Below are positions 18,923-27,818 of a stretch of 64,000 nt of DNA, one piece after another. The notes under the pieces are model-generated. The model was given only the letters and a program-made list of their open reading frames with translations. It did not search any database and was not told the origin of the DNA. Position numbers and translations under genes: made by a program. Source of the DNA: Leishmania martiniquensis (taxonomy: Eukaryota; Euglenozoa; Kinetoplastea; Trypanosomatida; Trypanosomatidae); the NCBI RefSeq assembly GCF_017916325.1, contig NC_090138.1, positions 5,001 through 69,000 of the forward strand, given 5' to 3'. Each line of letters opens with the position of its first letter. Position 1 is the first letter of the stretch.

Positions 18923-21049
18923 ATGACAGCTCCGGAAGAACGTTCTGTAAAGTTCTCCCTCGAGGAGGAAGCCCTCGCTCATAGGGCCACGAGCCGTGAC
19001 GCCCCGTCGCGGGCGACGGCGTCGGCTGCTGCCGCGGCACCCCCGTCTATTCCAGCGCAGCCCGCCGACTTAACTGAGGCATACCCCACCACGTCGTTGC
19101 CCACAGCCGGAAGCGTCTCTTCCGTCGCTGAAGAGGCTGTGGCCGCCGCTGGGACATCGCCGGCGGCGCCCAAGTCTGCACTGAAGTCCAAGAATTGTAT
19201 CGGTGCCTCTGCTCCCCACAGCAAGTTCGTGTTCTGCGAGGAGTGCCACCAGACGATTCCCATTGAGGAATGGCCCGATCATCGCGATCGGCTGCGGAAG
19301 GTGGACCTCGTGGAGCAGGTGAGCAGGTTTCATCACACGATTATGCGCCTCGTCGGCGAATTTCTCATGTGGGTACTGCGCAGCGTGTACTTCCGCGAGG
19401 TGACGGTTGTGGGAAGCGAGAACATTCCTCGGGCAGGCGCCGTCGTCTTCTACGGCAATCATCAAAACCAGTTCATTGACGCCCTCATGATGAACTCGCA
19501 CTGCGGCCGACCCGTGCGTTTCCTGATGGCGGAGAAGTCCTTCCACCAGCCTGTAATTGGGACCTTTGGACGCTTGTTCAACTCTGTCCCGGTCGTGCGG
19601 CCGCAGGATGTGCCGCTTGTGGCCGGTGAGGGGATCCTGGTGAGAACGCAGGGAAAAGTAATCGCCGGCGCTGGTACGCACTTCTCACGGCTCGCTAAGG
19701 GTGACGTTCTCATCTGGGGAGTCCCCGGAAACCCCAAGTGCCGTGCGCAGGTGAGTCGCATCACCTCCGACGAGGAGGTGGAAGTAACGGTGCCGATACC
19801 GGCGGAGCATGAGGTGCACACCCCCACCAGCTTCAAGTACTCGGTGCGTATCGACCACTCTGAGATGTACGCTAAGGTGTACGACACGCTTCAGAAGAAT
19901 CAATGCATCGGTATCTTCCCCGAAGGCGGCTCGCACGACCACACCTCACTCCTACCACTAAAAGCTGGTGTTGCCCTCTTCAGTCTCGGCGCGGCGGAGC
20001 GGCACATCAGCGTGAAGATTGTACCTGTGGGCCTCACGTACCTTTACGGCCACAAGTTTCGCAGCCGTGCGTATATCGAGTTTGGTGAGGCCTTCTCGCC
20101 TCCGGACGACCTCGTGAAGCTTTTCGATACAGACAAGCGCAAGGCGACAGGGCTCTTTCTTGAGCAGCTGAACGCTGCGCTGCGGGCTGTGACGATCAAC
20201 GTACCTGACTACAAAACGCTGAGCTTCCTGCACTCCTTCCGGCAGCTTTACCAGCCGCCGAACTGCACCCTCACCGGGCGCGACTACTTGCGGCTCATCC
20301 GCCGGCTCGGCAATGTCATCGAGGAGCAGCGTGAGAACGCCGAATTCGCCGAGTTTCGTGAGAAGGTTGAGAATTACTCGGATTTCTGCAAGGCGCTGAT
20401 GATCCGTGACAGCCAGGCGGCGACACTGAAGCAGCTCCTTCACACCGACAGTGAGACGCTGCAGATTGCGCTGCTTCTGCGTCGCGTGTTCGCTCTGTAC
20501 CTGATGGCCGTCATCCTTGTTCCATTCTTTGTTGTAGGCCTGCCGATCGGTGGCATCATCAAGTATCTTGCCCTTAAACGGACGAAACGCGCGCTCTCGG
20601 AGAGCTCTGTCAAAATTGTCGGTGCAGATGTCACGGGCTCCTTCAAGGTGATGTTTGCCTTCGCGGTGGTCCCGGCTGTGTTCCTGTTGGTGTCTTTTAT
20701 CGTCTTCCTCTTCACTGACACTCGAACGGCGCTGGTGATTCTGTTCTCACTTCCCATGGCCATGTACGTCTCGTTGCTCATTCTTCAAGAGGCTGTCATG
20801 GAGCTGCGAGCCGCGCTGCCTTTGCTCATGTCGCTGGTCTCGCAGCACAAGCAGTTCAAGAAGCTTTACGAGCGCCGCGAAGACCTCGCAAGGCAGGCGC
20901 ACCTCATCGTCCAAAAGTACGACCCGCAGCTGGAGGAGGAAATAAAGATGTACGTCAGCGCCGGGCACAGCAGCAACGACGTGAATCGAGAGCCGTCCCT
21001 ATTCTCCTTGCGCTACAATATGCGGCGCCGGCAGGCAACAAACAGGTGA
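18923..21049 (+). CDS. GAT: Glycerol-3-phosphate / dihydroxyacetone-phosphate acyltransferase, yeast GAT type
   Basis: 708 residues from the ATG at 18923. Membrane acyltransferase of the PlsC superfamily, Gat1/Gat2-like, which acylates sn-1 of glycerol-3-phosphate as the first step of ester glycerolipid synthesis. Block I is NHQNQFID (N179-D186) and block III is FPEGGSHD (from F332). The long insert between them (AGEGILVRTQGKVIAG and following) is typical of the eukaryotic SCT1/GAT group. Hydrophobic segments lie around residues 145-165 and, strongly, 525-555 and 575-630, so the protein is multi-pass, probably in the ER. The N-terminal 90 residues are Ala/Ser/Pro-rich and disordered, followed by a CEEC pair and a His (about 102-118) that look like a degenerate zinc site. 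From memory it corresponds to the Leishmania GAT gene on chromosome 3. Confidence 0.9.
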   Translation: MTAPEERSVKFSLEEEALAHRATSRDAPSRATASAAAAAPPSIPAQPADLTEAYPTTSLPTAGSVSSVAEEAVAAAGTSPAAPKSALKSKNCIGASAPHSKFVFCEECHQTIPIEEWPDHRDRLRKVDLVEQVSRFHHTIMRLVGEFLMWVLRSVYFREVTVVGSENIPRAGAVVFYGNHQNQFIDALMMNSHCGRPVRFLMAEKSFHQPVIGTFGRLFNSVPVVRPQDVPLVAGEGILVRTQGKVIAGAGTHFSRLAKGDVLIWGVPGNPKCRAQVSRITSDEEVEVTVPIPAEHEVHTPTSFKYSVRIDHSEMYAKVYDTLQKNQCIGIFPEGGSHDHTSLLPLKAGVALFSLGAAERHISVKIVPVGLTYLYGHKFRSRAYIEFGEAFSPPDDLVKLFDTDKRKATGLFLEQLNAALRAVTINVPDYKTLSFLHSFRQLYQPPNCTLTGRDYLRLIRRLGNVIEEQRENAEFAEFREKVENYSDFCKALMIRDSQAATLKQLLHTDSETLQIALLLRRVFALYLMAVILVPFFVVGLPIGGIIKYLALKRTKRALSESSVKIVGADVTGSFKVMFAFAVVPAVFLLVSFIVFLFTDTRTALVILFSLPMAMYVSLLILQEAVMELRAALPLLMSLVSQHKQFKKLYERREDLARQAHLIVQKYDPQLEEEIKMYVSAGHSSNDVNREPSLFSLRYNMRRRQATNR

Positions 21050-22786
21050 GGCGATGCCTTCCTGCTGTTTTCTCTTTGGATCGGGCACGTGTGTCGCAAC
21101 GTGACGAGCACTTAGTGACGCATCTTCTGCAGGTGCTTGCTGCATAGTTCGGAGAAGAGAAGAAGCTTCTTTATGTGCTGTCGACACGAGGGCTAGAGCG
21201 GGTGATATCAGTGCGTGCGGTAACCCCAGAAATGAAAGCACTCTCAGAGCAACAGCAACGGCAAAGGAAAAAAAATCGTATCGGTGTGCCTTCTTTGTGT
21301 CCGCACTTGCCGCTGTTTTACTACGGTGTATGCATCTGTGTGTGTGTGTGTATGCCGATGTGTGAGAGCCGCCATTCTGTTGGACTGGGTGTGCATGAGC
21401 GTGCAGGATACACCTTCCCTATTCCCCTCTTATCGTTTCTCATACGCCACTGGCACAGATTTTCGAAGGCTGGGGAGGGATGAGAAGGCTACGACGGTGG
21501 CAGCAGGCGTGTCCGCTTCGCATCGTCAGCGCCCCCCCTCTCTCGCTCTCTGGGCCTACTCGTCACCGTTTGTCTGGCATCTCTTGACGAGTGCATGTGT
21601 GTGCTCACGAGTAGTTCTGTGGTGAAGTTATGTGTACATGGCTGTGAGGAAGGTGGGGCCTACCCAAAAGGTGCGGGGACAAGAAGCAGTAAAGCGCTGC
21701 TTGCACGGCTGCTTGGCAAGACTTGGGAAATTCACTTACGCTGCCTGCAGGCAGTGCGACTTTACATTACTGCTTTGTCTTCACTCTGCTCTACACGTAC
21801 TCATTGACACTGAGTTGGCTTTAGTGACTCACCTATACGACTTCAAGCTATCACGGAGACGTTGACGCACCTCAGCAGAAGCATTTTTGCTCAGGATGCA
21901 CACGCCTGACTCTCTTCCACCCTCCCTCTGACTCTCTCTTTTGATGAGCGGCGGACTACGGAGGTGGCGCTTGACCATTTTCGTGCCTTTCGAGTCGGGG
22001 AGAGGGACTGACCGTATGTCGTCTCGAACCGCTTTCGCGCAGTCGACTTGAGTGCGGTGTGTTCGGTTGACTTTGTGTTGTCTTCTCATTTTCATCTGCA
22101 CGTGCTTTCTCTGCCAGCGTTCTCTCTTTCAATGCTGAAGGGATCTTTGCGAGTACGAATCTAGCAAGCAGTTGCAGAGCTTCGCATCGCCTTTCGAGTT
22201 ACACGCTGCTGCTCCGCTGTGCATCCGCGTGCACCTCTCCTTCTCTGTGTGTGCCTGTGAGCGCCCATACGAAGATGGGGGTGCTGGTGGGGAACACAGG
22301 GAAGGGCTTTTCAACTCTTCCTAAGTAGCGAACCCACCGACCATTCTGTCATTTGCCGCCGCTTTAGCTGTGGTTGCTCTCTGGCGAAGCCTATGGCTCT
22401 ACCGCGCGTCGATGCATCAATGAGCCCTCGACTACCCTTTTTCTTCCTCTATCCTTGAGTGCCCTGCTCGCAGGTGCGCACGTGTGTGCGCACATCCACC
22501 TAGCCCCCCCTCTCTTCCTCGAAACACCAGAGGAGGTAAGGCTGCGCGAAAACGCGCCCCGAACATCCACGTCCCTTTTCGCAGCGTGCATTCCCACTGA
22601 GCCCCTCACAGAACGCGGTGCGCACACACGTGAATACGCATACGCCCCCGCTCGCATGCTCGAGACCACTACTCCGTCGCAAGCCCCATACCTGTAGAAG
22701 AATACACAGTTCCTCTCGCATCCCTTTCGTCTTCCTGCTTCAGCCCCGCGCTGTCCTCGTTGACGCCTCAGACGCACCCGTACGCC
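21050..22786. other. 1.7-kb spacer between GAT and primase large subunit
   Basis: No gene supported. Contains GT-rich stretches (about 21329-21357) and many C/T tracts. The best acceptor for the primase gene is CCTTTCGTCTTCCTGCTTCAG, with AG at 22742-22743, which leaves a 43-nt leader. Confidence 0.55.
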
Positions 22787-24490
22787 ATGCAAGCCATTAC
22801 CGCATCAACGCCGTCTCAGCGGCCTAGCACCGGGTCACGGACGGAAAAGTCCCTTGGCGCCACCACGACGGCCGAGTGGATGACCATGTACGAGCAGAGG
22901 CCGCATGGCAACAGTACCCTCTTCGAACTGGAGGCAATGGTGGCGAAGCGCATGGAATTTCTCGCGTGGGTCGACCAGCAGGTGAACTCACCGCAAGCAA
23001 AGAGCTTCGAGTCGGTGCTAGACGCGATCATTGCGCGTCTGCCAGAGGAGCGGCGCTCGAACTCGGCGACGGATGCATCGCGGGGTAAGATGATCTCGCT
23101 AGGCTATGACGAAAGGGACTCGGGTGTTGCCCCAGAGAGGCGGTCCTCCTCACGCGGCTCTACTGGAATCGCCTCTGGCACCAGTCAAGCCGCGAGCGTC
23201 GTGTTCTCGCCGGAGGAGGATCTCACGTCGCACCTGCTTTGCCGCTTCGCCTTCTGCATGAGTGAGCGGTGGCGGGAATGGCTGGTACGGACGGAGCGAG
23301 TGCTGCTGACAGCTCGCATAAAGATGGAGGTGGCGAAGAGCCCCTTCACGTTTCTTGTCGACTTGATGAAGCGTAACGGGCTGCCATGCGCTCCTCTGAC
23401 GGAGAAGCAGCTGGCAGACCCAATGCTGCAAGAGTACCTGGAGTACCGCCGCGTGAAGGCGGACAGTGCACGGGAGTCGGAGGGGCGTGCCGAGAACTAC
23501 TACGCCGTCCCTCTCTCTCTCGCCACTCGTCTGATTAAGAAGCGCCACGTGCTGTGCCGCGGTGGTCAGGCCATACTTTTTCGAGATCAGGTGCAAGAAG
23601 TGTTCCTGACAGTCTTCTGTGCCCTCCTGAATCGAGGGCTGCACAGTGCCTACCTTGCTCGTGTCAAGCAGCAGTCGCTTGAGGATGAGACCGGAAAGTC
23701 TACCGTAATGGCGATGCTGGACACCTTTCTACAGCAGTTCATCTCCGACCCGGTAGATAGCCTACAGGAGGGCGTCGCTGGCACCGTGAGGGCCGGAGAT
23801 GTGCAGCGACTGTCACAGACGCATTTCCCGCTTTGCATGCGCGCCATTGACTCGCACCTGCGCCGCGAGGGGCACCTGAAGCACCACGGCCGCTTCGCGT
23901 ACGGGCTGTTCCTCAAGGCCATCGGTCTCTCGCTCGAGGACTCGCTGGAGCTGTTCGCCACGCTTATGAAGGTGAAGGGCGGCGGCTCTGTCGACGCCTT
24001 TTCAAAGACGGCGTACGGGTACAACGTTCGACACAACTACGGCATGGAGGGCAAGAAGACGAGTTACAGCTCCGCCTCCTGCGCGACGATCCTCGGCCTC
24101 CCGCCGGTGGTGGACCAGCATGACTGCCACGGCTGCCCGTTTCGCTTCCGTGACGAGGGAGCGCTGCGGGCGACGCTGGGAAGAGAAGCTCAAAGCCCAA
24201 AGGGGCCCGGCTACCCGAGCGTGCGGCCCACCCCAGGCGACATCGAAGACATCGTCTCCGACTGCAAGGCCCAGCATTATACGCGTGCCTGCTACAAGTA
24301 CTTTATGGCCACCCACCCTGGCGCCCGCCGCGATACGCTCTTTCGGTCACCCTACGAGTACTACAGTGTTAGCCTCGAGTACGAGACAGCGAACGACGGC
24401 ACGGAGTCAGCGCGGTCGTCTGCAGCCCCCGGTAAGCGGACGTCCATGATGCTTAGTGAGGACGTTGTGCGCCCCCGTGTGTCTCCGTAG
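22787..24490 (+). CDS. PRI2: DNA primase large subunit (PriL/Pri2)
   Basis: 567 residues from the ATG at 22787; the preceding in-frame TTG is unlikely. Partner of the catalytic primase subunit in the Pol alpha-primase complex, which makes RNA primers in the nucleus. The C-terminal [4Fe-4S] domain is unmistakable: HFPLCMRAID (C350), SSASCATI (C432), CHGCPFRF (C450) and RACYKYF (C502) supply the four cluster cysteines. Between them are HGRFAYGLFLKAIGLSLED and YGYNVRHNYGMEGK, which match eukaryotic PRIM2. The N-terminal 150 residues are poorly conserved and include a Ser/Arg-rich linker. Length is slightly above the usual 500-530 residues, mainly from the N-terminal extension and the polar tail. 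Confidence 0.93.
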   Translation: MQAITASTPSQRPSTGSRTEKSLGATTTAEWMTMYEQRPHGNSTLFELEAMVAKRMEFLAWVDQQVNSPQAKSFESVLDAIIARLPEERRSNSATDASRGKMISLGYDERDSGVAPERRSSSRGSTGIASGTSQAASVVFSPEEDLTSHLLCRFAFCMSERWREWLVRTERVLLTARIKMEVAKSPFTFLVDLMKRNGLPCAPLTEKQLADPMLQEYLEYRRVKADSARESEGRAENYYAVPLSLATRLIKKRHVLCRGGQAILFRDQVQEVFLTVFCALLNRGLHSAYLARVKQQSLEDETGKSTVMAMLDTFLQQFISDPVDSLQEGVAGTVRAGDVQRLSQTHFPLCMRAIDSHLRREGHLKHHGRFAYGLFLKAIGLSLEDSLELFATLMKVKGGGSVDAFSKTAYGYNVRHNYGMEGKKTSYSSASCATILGLPPVVDQHDCHGCPFRFRDEGALRATLGREAQSPKGPGYPSVRPTPGDIEDIVSDCKAQHYTRACYKYFMATHPGARRDTLFRSPYEYYSVSLEYETANDGTESARSSAAPGKRTSMMLSEDVVRPRVSP

Positions 24491-25645
24491 AGAGGATAAG
24501 GTGAAGGGAGCTCATATAGAAGATGGGACACAAACGTGCTTACTTGAGGACGAAGTGAACACGTACACAATGACAGTCATACACAAGCACGTAGCAGGCG
24601 ACGGTTTCTGCTGCAACATCAGCATAGAGCTTGGTAGTGTGGTGCGAGAACCTGGTGCCGCAATGGCTTCATCCGGCCTAGCCTTTAATGATGTGTGCCT
24701 ACGCTCACTGGAGAGGGTGGATGAGGTATGAAAGGAGGAGGGAGAAGGTCGTGTGCCGCAGCAGTGCCGGTTTGTGTTGGCGTGCTCGTGTGCACTTGGT
24801 TGCCCTCATCCTTTGCATGTTTCTCGTTTGCTCTTCCCCACCCGTCCTTGCCCCTTTCACCTCCGCTTCATGTGCCCTCGTGCACTTTGGCGACCCCGGG
24901 CGCATGGCTGTCTGTGCGGGGCGCCTCTTTTGGCCTACTGTGCGGTCCCAAAGGCTCGGCGGGGGGAGGGCAAAGCGCAAGGCGGGCGAGCGGGTGCCAC
25001 CTTTACGCCTCTTTTTGGTCCCCTTCCCCCTCCGTGAGTCGCGCTGATGCAATTGTCTGCGTTTCGGCATGCTCTGGTCTACTCGAGCGCGGCATTTCTC
25101 CAGCGCTGAAACTGACGTACAGAGACGCACATATGGAGCCCATAGAATATCCACGTCCGCGCAGTATTCTATGACGCCCATGAGGCACAAGAAGGGTACA
25201 CCACAGCACAAGAAGTGTCGGTTCTTGGGAAGGAAAGGTCGATGCCACTGCCAGCTGTCCTATGCGCGTTCGCTTCTCTTGGGCAGAGGAGCGTAAGCAA
25301 AAAGTTTGTCAGACAACCGTCTGCCCGTTCCGCTGCGATATGCGGGGCAACACAAAACCTTCTGTCTAGGCGTGCTGATGCTGCGTGATCGCACCCACCC
25401 CTGCTGCCGCTGCTGCTGCTGCTGTTGCCGGCAGTACGGCGGCCACTGGCTTTGTTCGTGTTGGCTCGTCTTCACTTCTCTCCCCCTCGCTCCCTCCGCC
25501 TCTTCCCGCCCTCCCCTCTCCTCTCTCTTCTTCGTATGCTTCTGCACGTGTGCGTGTGTGTGTGTGTTTGTGTTTGTGTGTGTGTGTGCCCGGTGCCGTT
25601 GTCGGTTCTCTATCCGCAGCTCTGAAGAGAAGAGAGGAATCACCG
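24491..25645. other. Spacer upstream of COX11
   Basis: No gene supported; several 100-170-residue open frames on both strands are low-complexity. Holds a CTG-rich patch (25401-25429), a 70-nt C/T tract (25462-25530), a TG microsatellite, and a candidate acceptor TCTATCCGCAG, with AG at 25618-25619, 27 nt before COX11. Confidence 0.55.
25549..25588. repeat. (TG)n microsatellite in the COX11 5' flank
   Basis: Imperfect TG/TTTG run in the presumed 5'UTR or intergenic region. Confidence 0.85.
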
Positions 25646-26407
25646 ATGCTTCGTCGGTGCTGGCAGCGGTACCGCACCGCAGGCGCTGCGGTCGGCGGTC
25701 GCGATGGTGCCCCGCCGCCGCTGCGCCAGGATGCTAGCGACTCTAGCGCTTCCGAGGAGCAGCGGAAGAGTGGCGTTAGGCGTCGCTTTCGCATCGAGAG
25801 TGGATACGTTGGGGCTAATAACTACGACGAACGCGGCCAGTTCTTCTCCGCCTTCCTCAGTCTCGGTATCGTATCGCTCGGGTGCACCTTTTTGTTTGTA
25901 CCTCTCTATCGCATGTACTGCGCCCCCACCGGTCGTGGAGTGGATCCAAAGTTTTACACCCCTGAGGCGGCCCGCGAGCGCAGTGAGGCGAACAAGCACT
26001 ACCCGGTGCCCAAGAAGCTGCTGAAGGTTCGCTTCCTTAGCGACGTGGGCAACACGATGCCCATCGCCTTCGTGCCTCTGCAGAAGGAGGTGGAAGTGCT
26101 TGTAGGCGAGCCAGCGCTGGCTTTCTACTCCGCCTACAACCGCAGCAATCGCACGCTCCTCGGCGTCTCATCCTACACCATTGCACCACCGGAGGTGACG
26201 AATTATCTCAACAAGATTCAGTGCTTCTGCTTCGAGGAGCAGCGCTTCAAGCCGCACGAGCTGGTTGAGATGCCCGTTTTCTTCTACATTGATCGTGACT
26301 TCCTGAATGATCAGATGGTGAACTGGCTGGATGAGGTGATCGTCAACTACACCTTCTTCAACCTGGAGAAGACAAAGGACCACATCTTTCGTTCCAGCGC
26401 GCAGTAA
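25646..26407 (+). CDS. COX11: Cytochrome c oxidase assembly protein COX11
   Basis: 253 residues from the ATG at 25646. The frame is open for a further 87 codons upstream, but those encode microsatellite sequence. COX11 delivers copper to the CuB site of complex IV in the mitochondrial inner membrane. The N-terminus MLRRCWQRYRTAG is an Arg-rich presequence. One membrane helix (about 66-88) ends in FVPLYRMYC, the family's conserved membrane-exit motif with its cysteine. The copper-binding pair is in CFCFEEQ (C193, C195). The beta-sandwich domain keeps DVGNTMPIAFVP and the MPVFFYIDRDF-like end. All key residues are present, and length matches the family. Confidence 0.93.
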   Translation: MLRRCWQRYRTAGAAVGGRDGAPPPLRQDASDSSASEEQRKSGVRRRFRIESGYVGANNYDERGQFFSAFLSLGIVSLGCTFLFVPLYRMYCAPTGRGVDPKFYTPEAARERSEANKHYPVPKKLLKVRFLSDVGNTMPIAFVPLQKEVEVLVGEPALAFYSAYNRSNRTLLGVSSYTIAPPEVTNYLNKIQCFCFEEQRFKPHELVEMPVFFYIDRDFLNDQMVNWLDEVIVNYTFFNLEKTKDHIFRSSAQ

Positions 26408-27818
26408 AGAGGGGGTGCGACGACGGTAGCGGAGCGTCACGCGTGCTACCTCGGGTGCCATACCTGTACCTCTCTTCTTGCCTCTCATACTACCCTGCGC
26501 CGATATGGTGTCTGCGCGTGAGCCTCCTTCACGCCTGTCGTCTTCAGCTGCTGCAACTGAAGTCACTCGCTTGGACGCTGGTGCTGAGGGATGCGGATGG
26601 GCTAGAGCGATGCTATGTATACTGAGCACAGGGGGTCAGGCACGCCCTCGCGCCACTGTGTCCTCAAGTGGCTAGTCCCGTTATGTCCATCACTCGTGCT
26701 CTCCAACAAGCGCCATGCAGTGTTTGGCCGCTGACTCACATGTGCCGCACCTGCTCGGGTGGCCGCTTACTCTTCGCCTCTCATTAAGAGTGTGGGCGTG
26801 TATGAGCTCTTGTGTACACCAAAGAGGCCCTTCGCGCCCTCAGAGTGTGATGCCCTCTCGTCGTCACTGTAATCCATGCCACGGCCGCCACGGTCATCTG
26901 CGTCGCTCCTCATCCCAAGCTTGTTGTTGTTGATTTCTAACGAATGTCTCCCTCTCACTGTCGACACCGACGCATGCACAATGAGTCGTCCATACAAAAG
27001 AGAGGAAATGGCGGAGAGGCGGCGGCCCCTCCCCCCCTCTCGCCGATCACCCCATTTGCCACCCTCCTCTGACCAAGTGCCCCTCCTTGCCGGTTCATCC
27101 TCCCCGACATCCGTATCCTTACCCGACTCTTACGGGCACACGCACACCAACTAAACACTGCACGTGCTTGCGTCCCCGCTGCAGAGAATCACGCTTGTGT
27201 ACCTTCTCTTTTTTTGCATGCATACGCACACACGTGCGCATGAGCCTTTGCGCGCGTCTTGAGGTGCGCTACTGATGCTCAGCGGAGCATCGAAGGCCCA
27301 AACGGCTTCCCCAGAGAGTATCAGCCGCCTTACTTTCCTTTCCACCGCCGACTGGCTCCCTCCTCTTGACGTGTCGCCTGTGTCTTTGGGTGTTAGGTTG
27401 TGGCGGGTGGGTGTGATGGCGCCCCCAAAGCGAGGGAAGCACATGAACAAATGGAGGCCCTTCCCTCACCTCTCTCGCGAGCACTAGCGGGCCCCCATTG
27501 CACATCTCCTCCCTCACTCTGCTGGTGCTGCCTCGCTCAAGAACTGTTTTGCTGTCTCCGTCCTCATTTTCCTCTTTTCCCTCGGTAAGGGCACTTGCGC
27601 CGTCTTGCCCTCCCCTCCCCCTCTCTCTCTTCGACTGTGCCGAACCTGAAAGGGCCGCACTTGACAGTGCGCTAGGCCGCCGCCCCCGCCTCTCTCCCTC
27701 CATCCTTGTGCGAGCCTGAGGGGCACGCCGTATCCGTATACATTGGCAGGTGCACGCGTACACCTACCGACGTCCAAGGACGCGCATATATCCGTACAGG
27801 ATCATAGAGAGAAAGACG
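26408..27818. other. 1.4-kb spacer upstream of the CH-domain gene
   Basis: C/T-rich, with CA/GT stretches; many pyrimidine tracts (for example 27604-27632 and 27688-27706) could direct trans-splicing. Open frames at 27269-27763 (minus) and 26168-26629 (minus) are antisense or low-complexity and not supported. Confidence 0.5.

Noticed and set aside
24705..25211. 168-residue minus-strand and 148-residue plus-strand overlapping frames upstream of COX11
   Set aside because: Low-complexity sequence lying in a spacer; neither shows a motif or a splice acceptor of its own.
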